A stretch of 64,000 bases of DNA from Clostridiales bacterium (GCA_031267755.1 JAIRYP010000002.1:1-64000); one strand, 5' to 3'. Shown: positions 10,704 to 21,103, counted from the first letter of the stretch. A program made the numbers and translations. Notes: a model not told the origin generated them from the letters alone.

Positions 10704-10859
10704 TCAAAAATTCATACTCTTTGCTAAATTCTTTATAAGCTTCTTAGTTTTTTTGCTCAAATTACAAACAGTTTTATCATCCAAACAACAATTAGCACCA
10801 ATTCCAACGCTTATACCAATTAACGCCCCTGTAAAAAAACCAGCAATAAAATATTTCAT
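10704..10859 (-). CDS. Small (51 aa) single-pass membrane protein, YtxH-like
   Basis: MKYFIAGFFTGALIGISVGIGANCCLDDKTVCNLSKKTKKLIKNLAKSMNF; SD GGGGAGG upstream of ATG at 10859. Antisense to the track ORF 10690..10893. Confidence 0.65.
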   Translation of the reverse strand: MKYFIAGFFTGALIGISVGIGANCCLDDKTVCNLSKKTKKLIKNLAKSMNF

Positions 10860-11089
10860 AAATATCGCGCCTCCCCTTTTTTGCGTAATTTAAATTTTGA
10901 ATTACTTTTTTATTATTATCTTTTTGCTAGATTTTATTAAAATTTGTAATAATTTCAAATTAACTAAATTTTATTTCAAATTAAAATTATAAATTTTAAT
11001 TTTATTAGCAAAAAAAATTTCTTCTAATATATTATGTAATAAATAATTTTAATTATAAAAACATTTTAAGTTTTGGAGGCAGTCTCAAA

Positions 11090-12304
11090 ATGCCCGACAT
11101 AATTGTTAAAAAATTTGGTGGAACTTCGGTTTCAAATCCTGAAAAAATTGAAAAAGTTGCAAATATTATAATTTCTTCATACAAAAATAATAAAAATATC
11201 GTTGGCGTAGTTTCAGCTCAAGGCAACACAACTGACGTTCTTATTGATAAAGCCTATGAAATTAACAGTTCACCATCTACCCGAGAAATGGATGTTTTAT
11301 TGTCTTGCGGCGAACAAATTACAATATCTCTACTTACTATGGCAATTGAAAAAAAGGGATATGCGGCCGTATCTTTTACGGGTTGGCAAGCAGAAATTAT
11401 TACAAATTCAAATTTTGGAAATGCTCGTATACAAAAGATTAATACAGAAAAAATATATACGGAGTTAAACAAACGAAACATCGTAATAATTGCAGGCTTT
11501 CAAGGTATAAATGAATTTGGAGATATTACAACTTTAGGAAGGGGCGGAAGCGATACTACAGCAATCGCCTTGGCATGCGTTCTCAAAGCTAAAAAATGTG
11601 AAATATACACCGACGTTTCAGGGGTTTTTACAGCAGATCCTAAGATTGTAAAAAACTCAAAAAAACTTTCTTCTATCAATTATGATGAAATGTTCGAAAT
11701 GGCAAGTTTGGGCGCCGGAGTTTTGCATAACAGAAGCGTTGAAATGGCAAAAAAATACAATGTTGAACTCGAAGTCAAATCAAGTATTGAAAATATCGAA
11801 GGAACAATAATAAAAAATGAAGATAAAAATTTAGAAAAAATGCTTATAACGGGAGTCACAAAAGATTCGGATATTGCTAAAATATCTCTAATTGGTCTTG
11901 AAAATAAACGAGGAGCCGCATATAAAACATTTTCAAAACTTGCCAAAGAAGAAATAAATGTTGATATAATAATTCAAAACATGAATGAAAATGAAAAAAA
12001 TATTTCATTTACAATTTCAAAAAATAATTTAGAAAAAAGTTTAAAAATATTGAATAAGAATAAAAATATTATAAAATTTAAAAATATTCTTTGCGACAAA
12101 AATTTAAGTAAAATTTCTATTGTTGGCACGGGAATGATAAGTAATCCAGGTGTTGCAAGCAAAATGTTTGAAGCCCTTCACGAAGAAAAAATTAATATAC
12201 ACTTGATATCAACTTCCGAAATAAAAATTACTGTTTTGGTGGAATCAAAAGATGCAAAAAAGGCCATGCTTGCAATTCATAAAAAATTTTTTAATGAATT
12301 TTGA
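11090..12304 (+). CDS. lysC: Aspartate kinase with C-terminal ACT domains
   Basis: IVKKFGGTSVSNPEKI, TTLGRGGSDTTAIALA, IYTDVSGVFTADP; SD GGAGG. Confidence 0.93.
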   Translation: MPDIIVKKFGGTSVSNPEKIEKVANIIISSYKNNKNIVGVVSAQGNTTDVLIDKAYEINSSPSTREMDVLLSCGEQITISLLTMAIEKKGYAAVSFTGWQAEIITNSNFGNARIQKINTEKIYTELNKRNIVIIAGFQGINEFGDITTLGRGGSDTTAIALACVLKAKKCEIYTDVSGVFTADPKIVKNSKKLSSINYDEMFEMASLGAGVLHNRSVEMAKKYNVELEVKSSIENIEGTIIKNEDKNLEKMLITGVTKDSDIAKISLIGLENKRGAAYKTFSKLAKEEINVDIIIQNMNENEKNISFTISKNNLEKSLKILNKNKNIIKFKNILCDKNLSKISIVGTGMISNPGVASKMFEALHEEKINIHLISTSEIKITVLVESKDAKKAMLAIHKKFFNEF

Positions 12305-12479
12305 TGAAATAAAATTTTAGACTTGATTACAACTTTGTCTTTATGGCGCTTTCATTTGTTTAAAATTAATGTTACTCTATGGTGATAGATATACCGTTTT
12401 AAGTAAATTTTAAACACTTTATGAAAATTTCAAAAGAAAAAAATTCTATCTTGTTAAAGTTAAGGCGTGGAGGAATTTT

Positions 12480-12968
12480 ATGTATACAGAAGAGGTTAAA
12501 AAACGTTTTATAAATCCAAAAAACGTGGGCGAACTTAAAGATGCTAATGGAATAGGAGTGGTTGGTAATCCAAAATGTGGTGATATTATGAAAATATTTT
12601 TAAAAATTGTTAATGGAATTATAGAAAACGCAAAATTTCAAACCTACGGCTGTGCTGCAGCAATAGCTTCAAGCGATGCAGTGATTGACGCGTTAAAAGG
12701 AAAAACAATTGAGGAAGCAGAACATTTGACAAACGAAACAGTAATAAATATGCTAAATGGCTTACCGCCATCAAAGATACATTGTTCGGTTCTTGCCGAA
12801 AATGGCATTCATGCAGCAATTGATGATTACAAAAAAAATAGTGGTATAAAAATTAAAAAAGAAACCGAACACAAAAAAGAAATTTATAACACTAAAAAAA
12901 ATACAGAATGTAACAATTGTTGTGGCTCCTGTGAGCTAAAAAAACTTCACAAAAACGAAAATGAATAG
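12480..12968 (+). CDS. IscU/NifU-type Fe-S scaffold protein with Cys-rich C-terminal tail
   Basis: GNPKCGDIMKIFLKI, TYGCAAAIASSDAVIDALKGKT, KIHCSVLAENGIHAAIDDY; tail CNNCCGSC. Confidence 0.93.
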   Translation: MYTEEVKKRFINPKNVGELKDANGIGVVGNPKCGDIMKIFLKIVNGIIENAKFQTYGCAAAIASSDAVIDALKGKTIEEAEHLTNETVINMLNGLPPSKIHCSVLAENGIHAAIDDYKKNSGIKIKKETEHKKEIYNTKKNTECNNCCGSCELKKLHKNENE

Positions 12969-13211
12969 TAGTTTTATTATTATTTTTTCCACAAAATATT
13001 CATAATTTATGATCTTTAAGGTTTCAATCTTTTTCTTTTCATTTTTTCTATCAACATAATATTTTTTACAAAAAAATATAATTTTAAGTCAATTAATTAA
13101 TTAAACAAATGAATAATTACAAGAGCAAATGGCAAAATCTTTAATATAAACAATTTTAAAAAAATCAAAAACATTTCTTTAACGTTATTAGCCAAAATTG
13201 GAGGCAATGAT

Positions 13212-13877
13212 ATAAAATCCAAAAAATGGAACACTTATGAATTAACATGGATAGCGGTCTTCTCAATTATTGCAATATTTATAAAATTTTATTTCAAAAA
13301 ATCATTTTTGGATTTTTCTACATCAATGACTGGAGCTTTTTGCGTTATACTTACAGCCAAAGGAAGTGTATGGAACTTTCCGTTTGGTATATATAGTTCC
13401 ATTGCATATGCTTGTTTATCATTTAAAAATCATCTATATGCAGAAACTGCATCATGCATTTTATTATCTGTTCCAGCAACAGTTATAAGTTTTTTTGCTT
13501 GGAAAAAACACTCTCAAAATTCAACAGTTGAAATGAAAAAATTAAGTGTAAAAAAAATTGTATATTTAATTTTGACAAGTGTTATAATTACCTTTTTTGT
13601 TGGAACATTTTTATCTAAAATTAAAAACCAAAACAATCCTTTCTTAGATGGCTCAACAGTTATAATATCAAATATAGCAAGAGTTTTAAAAATTCTTCGA
13701 TTCCGAGAGCAATGGATTGCATATACTGTTTTGAATATAACGACTGTGGTAAAATGGACTTTTAGACTAAAAGCAAACAGTAAAGAAGCATCAATGATGA
13801 TTCTTATGTGGGGAGCATATTTTATAAATTCGATCTATGCGTTTTTCGTTTGGACTAAAGGAGCAGACAAAAAATAA
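13212..13877 (+). CDS. pnuC: Nicotinamide mononucleotide transporter PnuC; probable non-ATG (ATA) start
   Basis: WNTYELTWIAVFSIIAIF...GAFCVILTAKGSVWNFPFG...RFREQWIAYTVLNITTVVKW. Homology-like sequence extends upstream of the track start at 13308; SD GGAGG (13200-13204) lies 7 nt before an in-frame ATA at 13212. Confidence 0.85.
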   Translation: MKSKKWNTYELTWIAVFSIIAIFIKFYFKKSFLDFSTSMTGAFCVILTAKGSVWNFPFGIYSSIAYACLSFKNHLYAETASCILLSVPATVISFFAWKKHSQNSTVEMKKLSVKKIVYLILTSVIITFFVGTFLSKIKNQNNPFLDGSTVIISNIARVLKILRFREQWIAYTVLNITTVVKWTFRLKANSKEASMMILMWGAYFINSIYAFFVWTKGADKK

Positions 13878-14059
13878 TAAAAAATAAAAACCAAATCCAA
13901 TATTTTGATTTAATATTTATATAACTAATCCTTAAAGATACGACAGGTTAACCTACGATAAAATAATTTATTTAACAATCAAAATTGAAATATTTTTTAA
14001 ATGCATTATAATTTCGTTGTTCAATTCAAATAAAGCTTATTTATTTTAATTTTAAAAGG

Positions 14060-14350
14060 ATGATGAAAAATTTGCCAAATACTAAATCAGCAAAAAAAAG
14101 AGTAAAAATTATCAAAAAAAAAACATTAAGAAACAAAAAAATTAAATCAGAACTCAAAACTACAGTTAAACAACTCTTAACAAACATTAATGAAGAATCC
14201 GAAGAAGCAATTAATTTTTACAGGAAAACGATAAAAAAAATTGATCAGGCCGTTTCAAAAGGAATAATTCACAAAAATAATGCATCAAGAAAAAAGAGCA
14301 AATTAACTTTAAAATTAAACTCACTATTAAAAAAATTAGAAACAGTATAA
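14060..14350 (+). CDS. rpsT: 30S ribosomal protein S20
   Basis: LPNTKSAKKRVKIIKKKTLRNKKIKSELKTTVK...GIIHKNNASRKKSKLTLKLN is S20-typical. Confidence 0.93.
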   Translation: MMKNLPNTKSAKKRVKIIKKKTLRNKKIKSELKTTVKQLLTNINEESEEAINFYRKTIKKIDQAVSKGIIHKNNASRKKSKLTLKLNSLLKKLETV

Positions 14351-14404
14351 AAATAATTGTGTTATATATTTGTTATATAAAATAAACTTGCGAGAATAAA
14401 AAAT

Positions 14405-15214
14405 ATGATTTCAGCAGATTTGCATGTTCACACAAATTTTTCAAGCGATTCAAACACCTCTGTGGAAATGCAAATTGAAAAAGCAGCGTCAATTGGTCTT
14501 CAAACAATTTGCATAACCGACCATCAAGATTTTGATTATCCTTCGCGTATTCAAGGACCAGAATACCAATTAGATGTCAACAAATACTTTAAAAAAATGA
14601 ACGATATGAAAAATATTTATAAAGAAAAAATTGAAGTTTTGACAGGTGTAGAGCTTGGGCTTATGCCAAATTTAAAAGAAAAAATACAAAACTTTACAAA
14701 AAAATATGATTTCGATTTTTTAATTGGTTCATCACATTTAGTAAATGGAAAAGATCCATATTTTAGAAGTTTCTATGAAAACAGAATTGAAAAAGAAGCG
14801 TATAACGAATATTTTATTTCAATACTTGAAAATGTAAAAAAATTCGATGAGTACAACATTTATGGGCATTTAGATTATGTTGTTAGATACGGCCCAAATA
14901 AAAATAAATTCTTCGAATTTAAAGATTATGCTGAAACAATTGAAGAAATTCTTAAAATAATTATATCAAAAGGAAAAGGTATTGAAATAAACACATCAGG
15001 ATTACTCAGAAGTCTTGGTTATCCCCATCCACATGGTGAAATTTTGAAAATGTATAAAAAATTAGGCGGTGAAATTATAACCATTGGAAGTGACGCTCAC
15101 GTCTCTGAGAATATTGGCTTCGAATTTAATACTATTGAAAATTTATTGAAAAACTACGGTTTCAAATACTACGTAGTATTTAGAAAAAGAACGCCAACCT
15201 TTTATAAAATATAA
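14405..15214 (+). CDS. Histidinol-phosphatase-like PHP-domain protein
   Basis: ADLHVHTNFSSDSNTSVEMQIEKA, CITDHQDFDYPS, GSSHLVNG, YGHLDYVVRYG, GSDAHVSENIG. Confidence 0.87.
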   Translation: MISADLHVHTNFSSDSNTSVEMQIEKAASIGLQTICITDHQDFDYPSRIQGPEYQLDVNKYFKKMNDMKNIYKEKIEVLTGVELGLMPNLKEKIQNFTKKYDFDFLIGSSHLVNGKDPYFRSFYENRIEKEAYNEYFISILENVKKFDEYNIYGHLDYVVRYGPNKNKFFEFKDYAETIEEILKIIISKGKGIEINTSGLLRSLGYPHPHGEILKMYKKLGGEIITIGSDAHVSENIGFEFNTIENLLKNYGFKYYVVFRKRTPTFYKI

Positions 15215-15256
15215 AGTTTAACTTTAATTCAAAAACTTTCTTAAAAATTAATTTTG

Positions 15257-18200
15257 TTAAATCACTTTAAAAAGTTCTTTCCAAGCTCCTAGAAAACATT
15301 TTTTATAGAAAATATCAATATTATTTATGTTCTTTTTTTTAAATAAAGAAATTTCTTTTTTAATAATAGAAATTTGATTTTTAACATATTTTTTAGTCCA
15401 CCTTTTTTCTACATAAACATCTTGCTGAAGCTTATACATAGTAAAAATTATTGACTTTACAGTTTTTTTAACGTGTTCTTTGTCAAATCTTTTAATATCT
15501 ATTCTATGCAAAACCTTGGAGCGAGGCTGAACTCCAACTTCATAACCCATTTGCATAGCCTTAAATGAAAACACAATTTCTTCTCCACCTGAAAAATCAT
15601 TTCCAATTCGTCCATACGAAGTATCAAACCCACCAACTTGCAATGCAACACTTCTTCTCACAGCATAATTTGCACCAAACGGAAGCTCAAAATGTTGCGT
15701 AATCGCTTTGTACGTCGAATATTGAACCTTAAATTGACTCCATAAAGATTCAAAACCACGCTTTATAACTTCCGGTCTTGGAAAAGGCACGTCTAAAATA
15801 ATCTGCCCACCAACCACTCCAGCATTTTCGTGATATTTAAAAGTCGAAAAAACCTCTTCGATAAGATGATAATCAGCCAATATATCATCGTCCAAAAATA
15901 ACAAAAACTCACCCCTAGCCTTTCTTATCCCCTCGTTTCTGGCATAAGATAAACCCTCGGGCAACACAGTTATATATTTTATAAATCCTTCAAATTCAGA
16001 ATATTTTAATTTAAAATATGCTGCAATTTCTTCTGCATCTGAACAAAGCGGAGAATTATCAACAATTATTATTTCATAATCTTTTTTGCTAAGCGATTGT
16101 CTTACTACCGACCATACCGCATCACAAAGCTTGTCCTTTCTTTTATATGTGCAAATTATCACTGAAACTTTAAACTCATAAACAATATTTTTTATTTTTT
16201 CTTCGAAACAATTCTTCTCAATAAATTTTGCCCTTGAACTTAAAAATAAAAAAAATGTTTCAAAATCTTCAATATAGTAATTTTTTTTTAAACTAAAAAA
16301 TTCATAAAACTTATTTTCTTCAGTTACTGAAAAATTAAAAATTTTTTCTTCATTTTTTATATTTTTATTAACACTACTTTTATCACTAATTACAATTTTA
16401 GTCAAACAATTAATTGCCTTATCATTAATTTGTTCATAATCACGATTCTTAAAATATATACAATGAACACTATTGCTTAATGTTTTTTTTAAAATTTGAA
16501 AATCCTTATAATTAATAATTATATCAAATCTTTTTTGAGCACTTTTTATAAATTCATCACAAATTTTATCTGTAGTGTTTTTCGCCAAAATTAGCCATAT
16601 CGTGGGAGTAGAAAAAAAATTCTGATCATATTTAAATGTTGGTTTGTTTTGCTCAACAATATTTTTATTACAAAAAAATTTACACAATTTTAATTTAGTT
16701 TTTAAAAACTTAGAATGAAATAAACTGTTAATGTTTTCCAAATAGCAATATCTTTTAACAAAATTTTTAATCAAATCATAACCTGTAATAACATCTATTT
16801 GAGTTCTATACATAAAAATTCCGTAAGAAAAGCCAGATTCAACAAATTTGTTAATATTTGAACCAAGACATGAATTTATTAATTTTTCTTGTTTTCTTTT
16901 TTCAATAACAAGAACGCCGCTGTACAAAATACCAACTTTATCTTCTTTTTCAAACTCTTTCACAAAAGATTCTATACAATTCTTATCCAAAATCATTCCT
17001 GGCTCAAACCACGTTACATATTCCCCTGTTAAATGAACATTATTTAAATCTGATAAATTTTTTCCTAATATAATTCTAGTATCCATTTTTTCATAAAAAT
17101 CTACATATTTTAAATTTTCTTCGAATAAATTTTCGAATAATAAAATTAACTCAAAATTTTCGTACGTTTGTTTTAATATACTTTCAATAGTTTCTCCTAC
17201 ATCGGTCCTAAAATCTATTTTTAATACAATTGAAACAAGTTTTTGCCCATGAAAGAAATTTATATCTTTAAATACTATATTTGATTTTAAGGTATTGTTT
17301 ATAAATTCAAATTTCGAATTTGAAATTAGCATTTTTTCTTTTGTTTTAATTTTTTTTCTTTCAAAAATTTCATTTAAAATTTTCCTTAACGATAAAAAAA
17401 AACCAACACGCTTAAACTCCAAGGTTTCAAGCATAGATCTTATTAAATATATTCCAGTTCTTTTAAAAAATTTTTCAATTTTTGCCCCTGTTTTCCAAAT
17501 ATAAGTTTCTTTTGCATCAAGAGATGCTTGCTTAAATTGCATAGCTTCAAACTGAATTTGCATAATTGCATTTTTGTGCTCTTCAACTTCATCTTTTAAA
17601 CAAAACACCAAATTATCTTTTTCGGATAAAATTTTTGTTATGTTTTTTCTTAAGTTGGAAATAACTTCATTTTTTTTAAAAATATCATTATCAAGACAAA
17701 TAATTCTATCAAAATTTTTATTGTTACTTTTTTCAAGAGTTAAACTTTCAAAATCTTTAAATTCAATATTTTCATAAATAATAAATAATTGATAACCATT
17801 CCAATAACTATTAGAAAAATCTTTGCAATTAATTTCTTTATGATAGACCAAAAGAAAATTTTCAATTTTTAAAAAAAACGAATCATAAACAAAAGTATAA
17901 AAATGTTCATCAATTCTTTCAAACTCTCTAAAAGGAACAAGAATTATTAAATACTTCTTACAAAAAGGAATCAATTTTTTTACTATTTCTTGAGGATGTT
18001 CAAAATGTTCTAAAACATTTGATAACAAAAAAACGTCATATTGTCTTTCTAAATTATTCATATCGGCACAAAAAAAATCACACTGCTTAAAATTTTTTTT
18101 TGCATTTTTTATTGCTTCGTTTGAAAAATCACATCCTGAAACTTTTGAATTTTTAAATTTATTATCAAAAATGTATACGCCTTCACCTTCGGCGGAACCC

Positions 18201-18370
18201 AAATCACATATTGAAAGTGAATTTTCATTTATGTCATCAATCAACCATTTAGGAAAATTATCAAACATTATATTATAAAAAAAGCGGCTTTGTGCTCTTC
18301 CATCTTTATCGGCCCAATCACCACTTAAAAATCTTTCATCCCAGTATTTTTCGGAATTTATTTCATTCAT
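15257..18370 (-). CDS. Multidomain protein: N-terminal SAM methyltransferase, central GT2-like region, C-terminal GT2 glycosyltransferase
   Basis: CDLGSAEGEGVYIF and LSNVLEHFEHPQEIVKKL (methyltransferase); KLVSIVLKIDFRTDVGETIESILKQTYENFELILLFE (degenerate GT2); KVSVIICTYKRKDKLCDAVWSVVRQ...LLFLDDDILADYHLIEEVF (GT2). Confidence 0.88.
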   Translation of the reverse strand: MNEINSEKYWDERFLSGDWADKDGRAQSRFFYNIMFDNFPKWLIDDINENSLSICDLGSAEGEGVYIFDNKFKNSKVSGCDFSNEAIKNAKKNFKQCDFFCADMNNLERQYDVFLLSNVLEHFEHPQEIVKKLIPFCKKYLIILVPFREFERIDEHFYTFVYDSFFLKIENFLLVYHKEINCKDFSNSYWNGYQLFIIYENIEFKDFESLTLEKSNNKNFDRIICLDNDIFKKNEVISNLRKNITKILSEKDNLVFCLKDEVEEHKNAIMQIQFEAMQFKQASLDAKETYIWKTGAKIEKFFKRTGIYLIRSMLETLEFKRVGFFLSLRKILNEIFERKKIKTKEKMLISNSKFEFINNTLKSNIVFKDINFFHGQKLVSIVLKIDFRTDVGETIESILKQTYENFELILLFENLFEENLKYVDFYEKMDTRIILGKNLSDLNNVHLTGEYVTWFEPGMILDKNCIESFVKEFEKEDKVGILYSGVLVIEKRKQEKLINSCLGSNINKFVESGFSYGIFMYRTQIDVITGYDLIKNFVKRYCYLENINSLFHSKFLKTKLKLCKFFCNKNIVEQNKPTFKYDQNFFSTPTIWLILAKNTTDKICDEFIKSAQKRFDIIINYKDFQILKKTLSNSVHCIYFKNRDYEQINDKAINCLTKIVISDKSSVNKNIKNEEKIFNFSVTEENKFYEFFSLKKNYYIEDFETFFLFLSSRAKFIEKNCFEEKIKNIVYEFKVSVIICTYKRKDKLCDAVWSVVRQSLSKKDYEIIIVDNSPLCSDAEEIAAYFKLKYSEFEGFIKYITVLPEGLSYARNEGIRKARGEFLLFLDDDILADYHLIEEVFSTFKYHENAGVVGGQIILDVPFPRPEVIKRGFESLWSQFKVQYSTYKAITQHFELPFGANYAVRRSVALQVGGFDTSYGRIGNDFSGGEEIVFSFKAMQMGYEVGVQPRSKVLHRIDIKRFDKEHVKKTVKSIIFTMYKLQQDVYVEKRWTKKYVKNQISIIKKEISLFKKKNINNIDIFYKKCFLGAWKELFKVI

Positions 18371-19718
18371 TCTTCACCTCTACATCAAACAAAACATTAA
18401 AAATTCCATAATGCTCCTTTTCTGAAATAACTTTAAAATATAAAGCACCCTCGATGTAATCATAATAAACTATTGGCTTTTCGCTTCTGTTTTCAAGTGA
18501 CGCGACAAACACATACTCGCCAACATTTAAAAAAATTGGAAATTTAAAAATCACTTCAATTACATTCTTTTGACTGCAATTTTCAACCTGAAAACCATTC
18601 AAAAGAATACCTTTATCAAAAGTAGATAAAACAAACAAATCAAGTCCAGCCTTATTTTTGGCTCCAAGAGACACCGCAATGTTTCTATCAATATCATCTG
18701 GAACTTCTAAAATAATTTTAACTTCAATAAAATCTCCGATTAAAAAAACAAGACACGAAACATCATTTTTATAACTTTCAACACTTTTAATAAGCCCAAT
18801 ATTCGAACCAAATCTATTTATAGGAACAACTTTATCTTTATCGAAATTCTTGATGGTTCCATCTTTATTCTCACAAAATCCATTTAAAAATAAAGTGTTG
18901 TTTGTCACAAACTCCATGTATTTCGAGGTTACATAAAGAACTTCCCCATCCAAAATTTTTTCCCCTTTATCAATCCAAATCGCTCTTGTGCAAAAACGCC
19001 TCACAGCATCTATATCGTGAGTAACAAATAAAATTGTTTTTCCGCTTTTTTTAAATGTTTCAAATTTTTTATAGCATTTAGCCTGAAATCTATAATCACC
19101 AACCGATAATGCTTCATCAACAATTAATATTTCAGGCTCTACGCTTATGGCGCTGGCAAAAGCAAGACGCACAAACATCCCGCTTGAATATGTTCTAACA
19201 GGCTGAACTGCAAAATCACCAATTTCGGCAAAATTCAAAATTTCAGTAATTCTTTCATCAATTTGTTTTCTGCTAAGACCATATATCATTCCATTCAAAT
19301 AAATATTTTGAATTCCAGTATAATCAGGATTGAAACCTGCGCCAAGTTCAAGCAACGCTGAAACTTTGCCTTTTATATTAATTGTTCCAGAGGACTGAAC
19401 TAAAATACCCGCTAAAATTTTAAGAATCGTTGATTTGCCTGACCCATTTCTACCAATTATTCCAACTGTCTCGCCTTTTTTAATTATAAAATTGATGTCT
19501 GATAGTGCACAAAAACTTTGAATAAGTTTTTTAGGGCTTTTAGAAAAAAACAATATATCGATCAATCTATCAAGTGGCCTCTTATAAAGTCTATAAAACT
19601 TATGTATGCTTTGAACTTTTATTATATAATCAGACTCTTCGGCTTTATCGTTTTTAAAATCTTCGATTTTATTATTGTTTTTTATATTAGAATTAAACTT
19701 TTTAAAAACATTATGCAT
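18363..19718 (-). CDS. Wzt-type polysaccharide ABC transporter ATP-binding protein with C-terminal Wzt_C-like domain
   Basis: Walker A GIIGRNGSGKSTILKILAGIL, ELGAGFNPDYTGIQNIYLNG, signature TYSSGMFVRLAFASAISVEPEILIVDEALSVGD; ~180-aa beta-rich C-terminal extension. Confidence 0.92.
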   Translation of the reverse strand: MHNVFKKFNSNIKNNNKIEDFKNDKAEESDYIIKVQSIHKFYRLYKRPLDRLIDILFFSKSPKKLIQSFCALSDINFIIKKGETVGIIGRNGSGKSTILKILAGILVQSSGTINIKGKVSALLELGAGFNPDYTGIQNIYLNGMIYGLSRKQIDERITEILNFAEIGDFAVQPVRTYSSGMFVRLAFASAISVEPEILIVDEALSVGDYRFQAKCYKKFETFKKSGKTILFVTHDIDAVRRFCTRAIWIDKGEKILDGEVLYVTSKYMEFVTNNTLFLNGFCENKDGTIKNFDKDKVVPINRFGSNIGLIKSVESYKNDVSCLVFLIGDFIEVKIILEVPDDIDRNIAVSLGAKNKAGLDLFVLSTFDKGILLNGFQVENCSQKNVIEVIFKFPIFLNVGEYVFVASLENRSEKPIVYYDYIEGALYFKVISEKEHYGIFNVLFDVEVKNE

Positions 19719-19782
19719 AATACAAAAACCTTAATTTTCACTTATTTCATCTAAAAATTAACTTACTAACTATAAAACAAAA

Positions 19783-19858
19783 TGGCAGGAGTAGTAGGAA
19801 TCGAACCTACGACAGGCGGTTTTGGAGACCGCTACTCTACCAACTGAGTTATACTCCT
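19783..19858 (-). tRNA. tRNA-Trp (anticodon CCA), CCA end encoded
   Basis: Reverse complement AGGAGTATAACTCAGTTGGTAGAGTAGCGGTCTCCAAAACCGCCTGTCGTAGGTTCGATTCCTACTACTCCTGCCA. Confidence 0.97.
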
Positions 19859-19942
19859 ATACACAAAATTATATAATAAGACTTTTCAACAAAACGTCAA
19901 TATCTGTTATATAAAACTTAAAATTACATTGAGCCACAAACA

Positions 19943-21103
19943 TCACTTATAACACTTGTCAAGTACGCTTTCAATTGTTTTTATATATTCTATTTTTTTT
20001 GAAAGATACTCAAGATTTTTACCCAAAGAATCCGCCCTTTGAAGTTTTAATAACCTTTTGAACTGAGTAATTCCACCAACTGCATGTACTGCATTTTTTA
20101 TTGAATCAAAATCAATATCAAATACAGCATCATGAAACTCAATAAGTTTCATCACCTTTCTTCTAATTTTAAAACCATATCCAAGTCTCAACATTATCTC
20201 GTTTGCCATTACACAGGAAACAATTTGATGATCTTTAAAGTGAACCGTTTCACCATGCTTAATTCCTATTTTAATTTTTCCAAAATCATGAAAAAACGCA
20301 CTAAGCCTCAACTCCAAACCTGGTTCAATATTCCTAAGAACCTCCATAATATGATCGCCTACATTAAAAATATGATATTTTGAAGTTTGTTCAACACAAA
20401 AACACTCCGCAAAACCAGGCACAATATATTTATCAAGTCCAGTTTCAACCAATAATTTCATCTTTTGAGGAAAATCACTCAACAACATTTTATCAAACTC
20501 ACTTCTAATTAAACTAACCTCCAAATTTTGAATTAAATAAGAACTTTTCTTAATTTCAAATTTAATCTCTTCGTTCAATTCAAAACCACACTGACACCCA
20601 AATCTCACGGCTCTTAGCATTCGTAAATAATCTTCACAAAATCTATTCTGCGCCTTTCCAATGACTTTTATAATTTTTAAATTTATATCCTTAATACCTC
20701 CAAAAATATCCCTTAAACCTTCTTTATCGTTATACGCTAAGGCATTCATTGTAAAATCTCGTCTTTTCAAATCTTCATCTAAATTATCAACAAAAAAAAC
20801 ACTCTCGGGATGCCTTCCATCCACATAATTCTTATCAATTCTGTATGTAGCAACTTCTACTTTTTGGCCATTTAAAAACACAGTAATAGCTCCGTATTTA
20901 AGACCTATTTCACTGCAACAATCAAACATTTCTTTCACGTCTTCGGGCCTTGCATTTGTAATGACATCCCAATCTTTTGGGGTTACGTTTAAAATGCTAT
21001 CGCGCACACACCCACCAACAATATAAGCTTCGAAGTCTCTTCGCTTAATTTCATCCATTATCTTTTTCACATAATGTGGAATTTCAATTTTAAACTCACT
21101 CAC
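19943..21103 (-). CDS. cca: CCA tRNA nucleotidyltransferase with HD domain
   Basis: YIVGGCVRDSILNVTPKDWDVIT, RRDFTMNALAYN, RCEDYLRMLRAVRF-type motif, FFHDFGK HD motif. GTG at 21103 overlaps the upstream stop. Confidence 0.93.
   Translation of the reverse strand: MSEFKIEIPHYVKKIMDEIKRRDFEAYIVGGCVRDSILNVTPKDWDVITNARPEDVKEMFDCCSEIGLKYGAITVFLNGQKVEVATYRIDKNYVDGRHPESVFFVDNLDEDLKRRDFTMNALAYNDKEGLRDIFGGIKDINLKIIKVIGKAQNRFCEDYLRMLRAVRFGCQCGFELNEEIKFEIKKSSYLIQNLEVSLIRSEFDKMLLSDFPQKMKLLVETGLDKYIVPGFAECFCVEQTSKYHIFNVGDHIMEVLRNIEPGLELRLSAFFHDFGKIKIGIKHGETVHFKDHQIVSCVMANEIMLRLGYGFKIRRKVMKLIEFHDAVFDIDFDSIKNAVHAVGGITQFKRLLKLQRADSLGKNLEYLSKKIEYIKTIESVLDKCYK

Noticed and set aside
10690-10893. + strand ORF of 67 aa in the track
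   Set aside because: No SD; the opposite strand encodes an SD-preceded small membrane protein, so this is most likely its antisense shadow.
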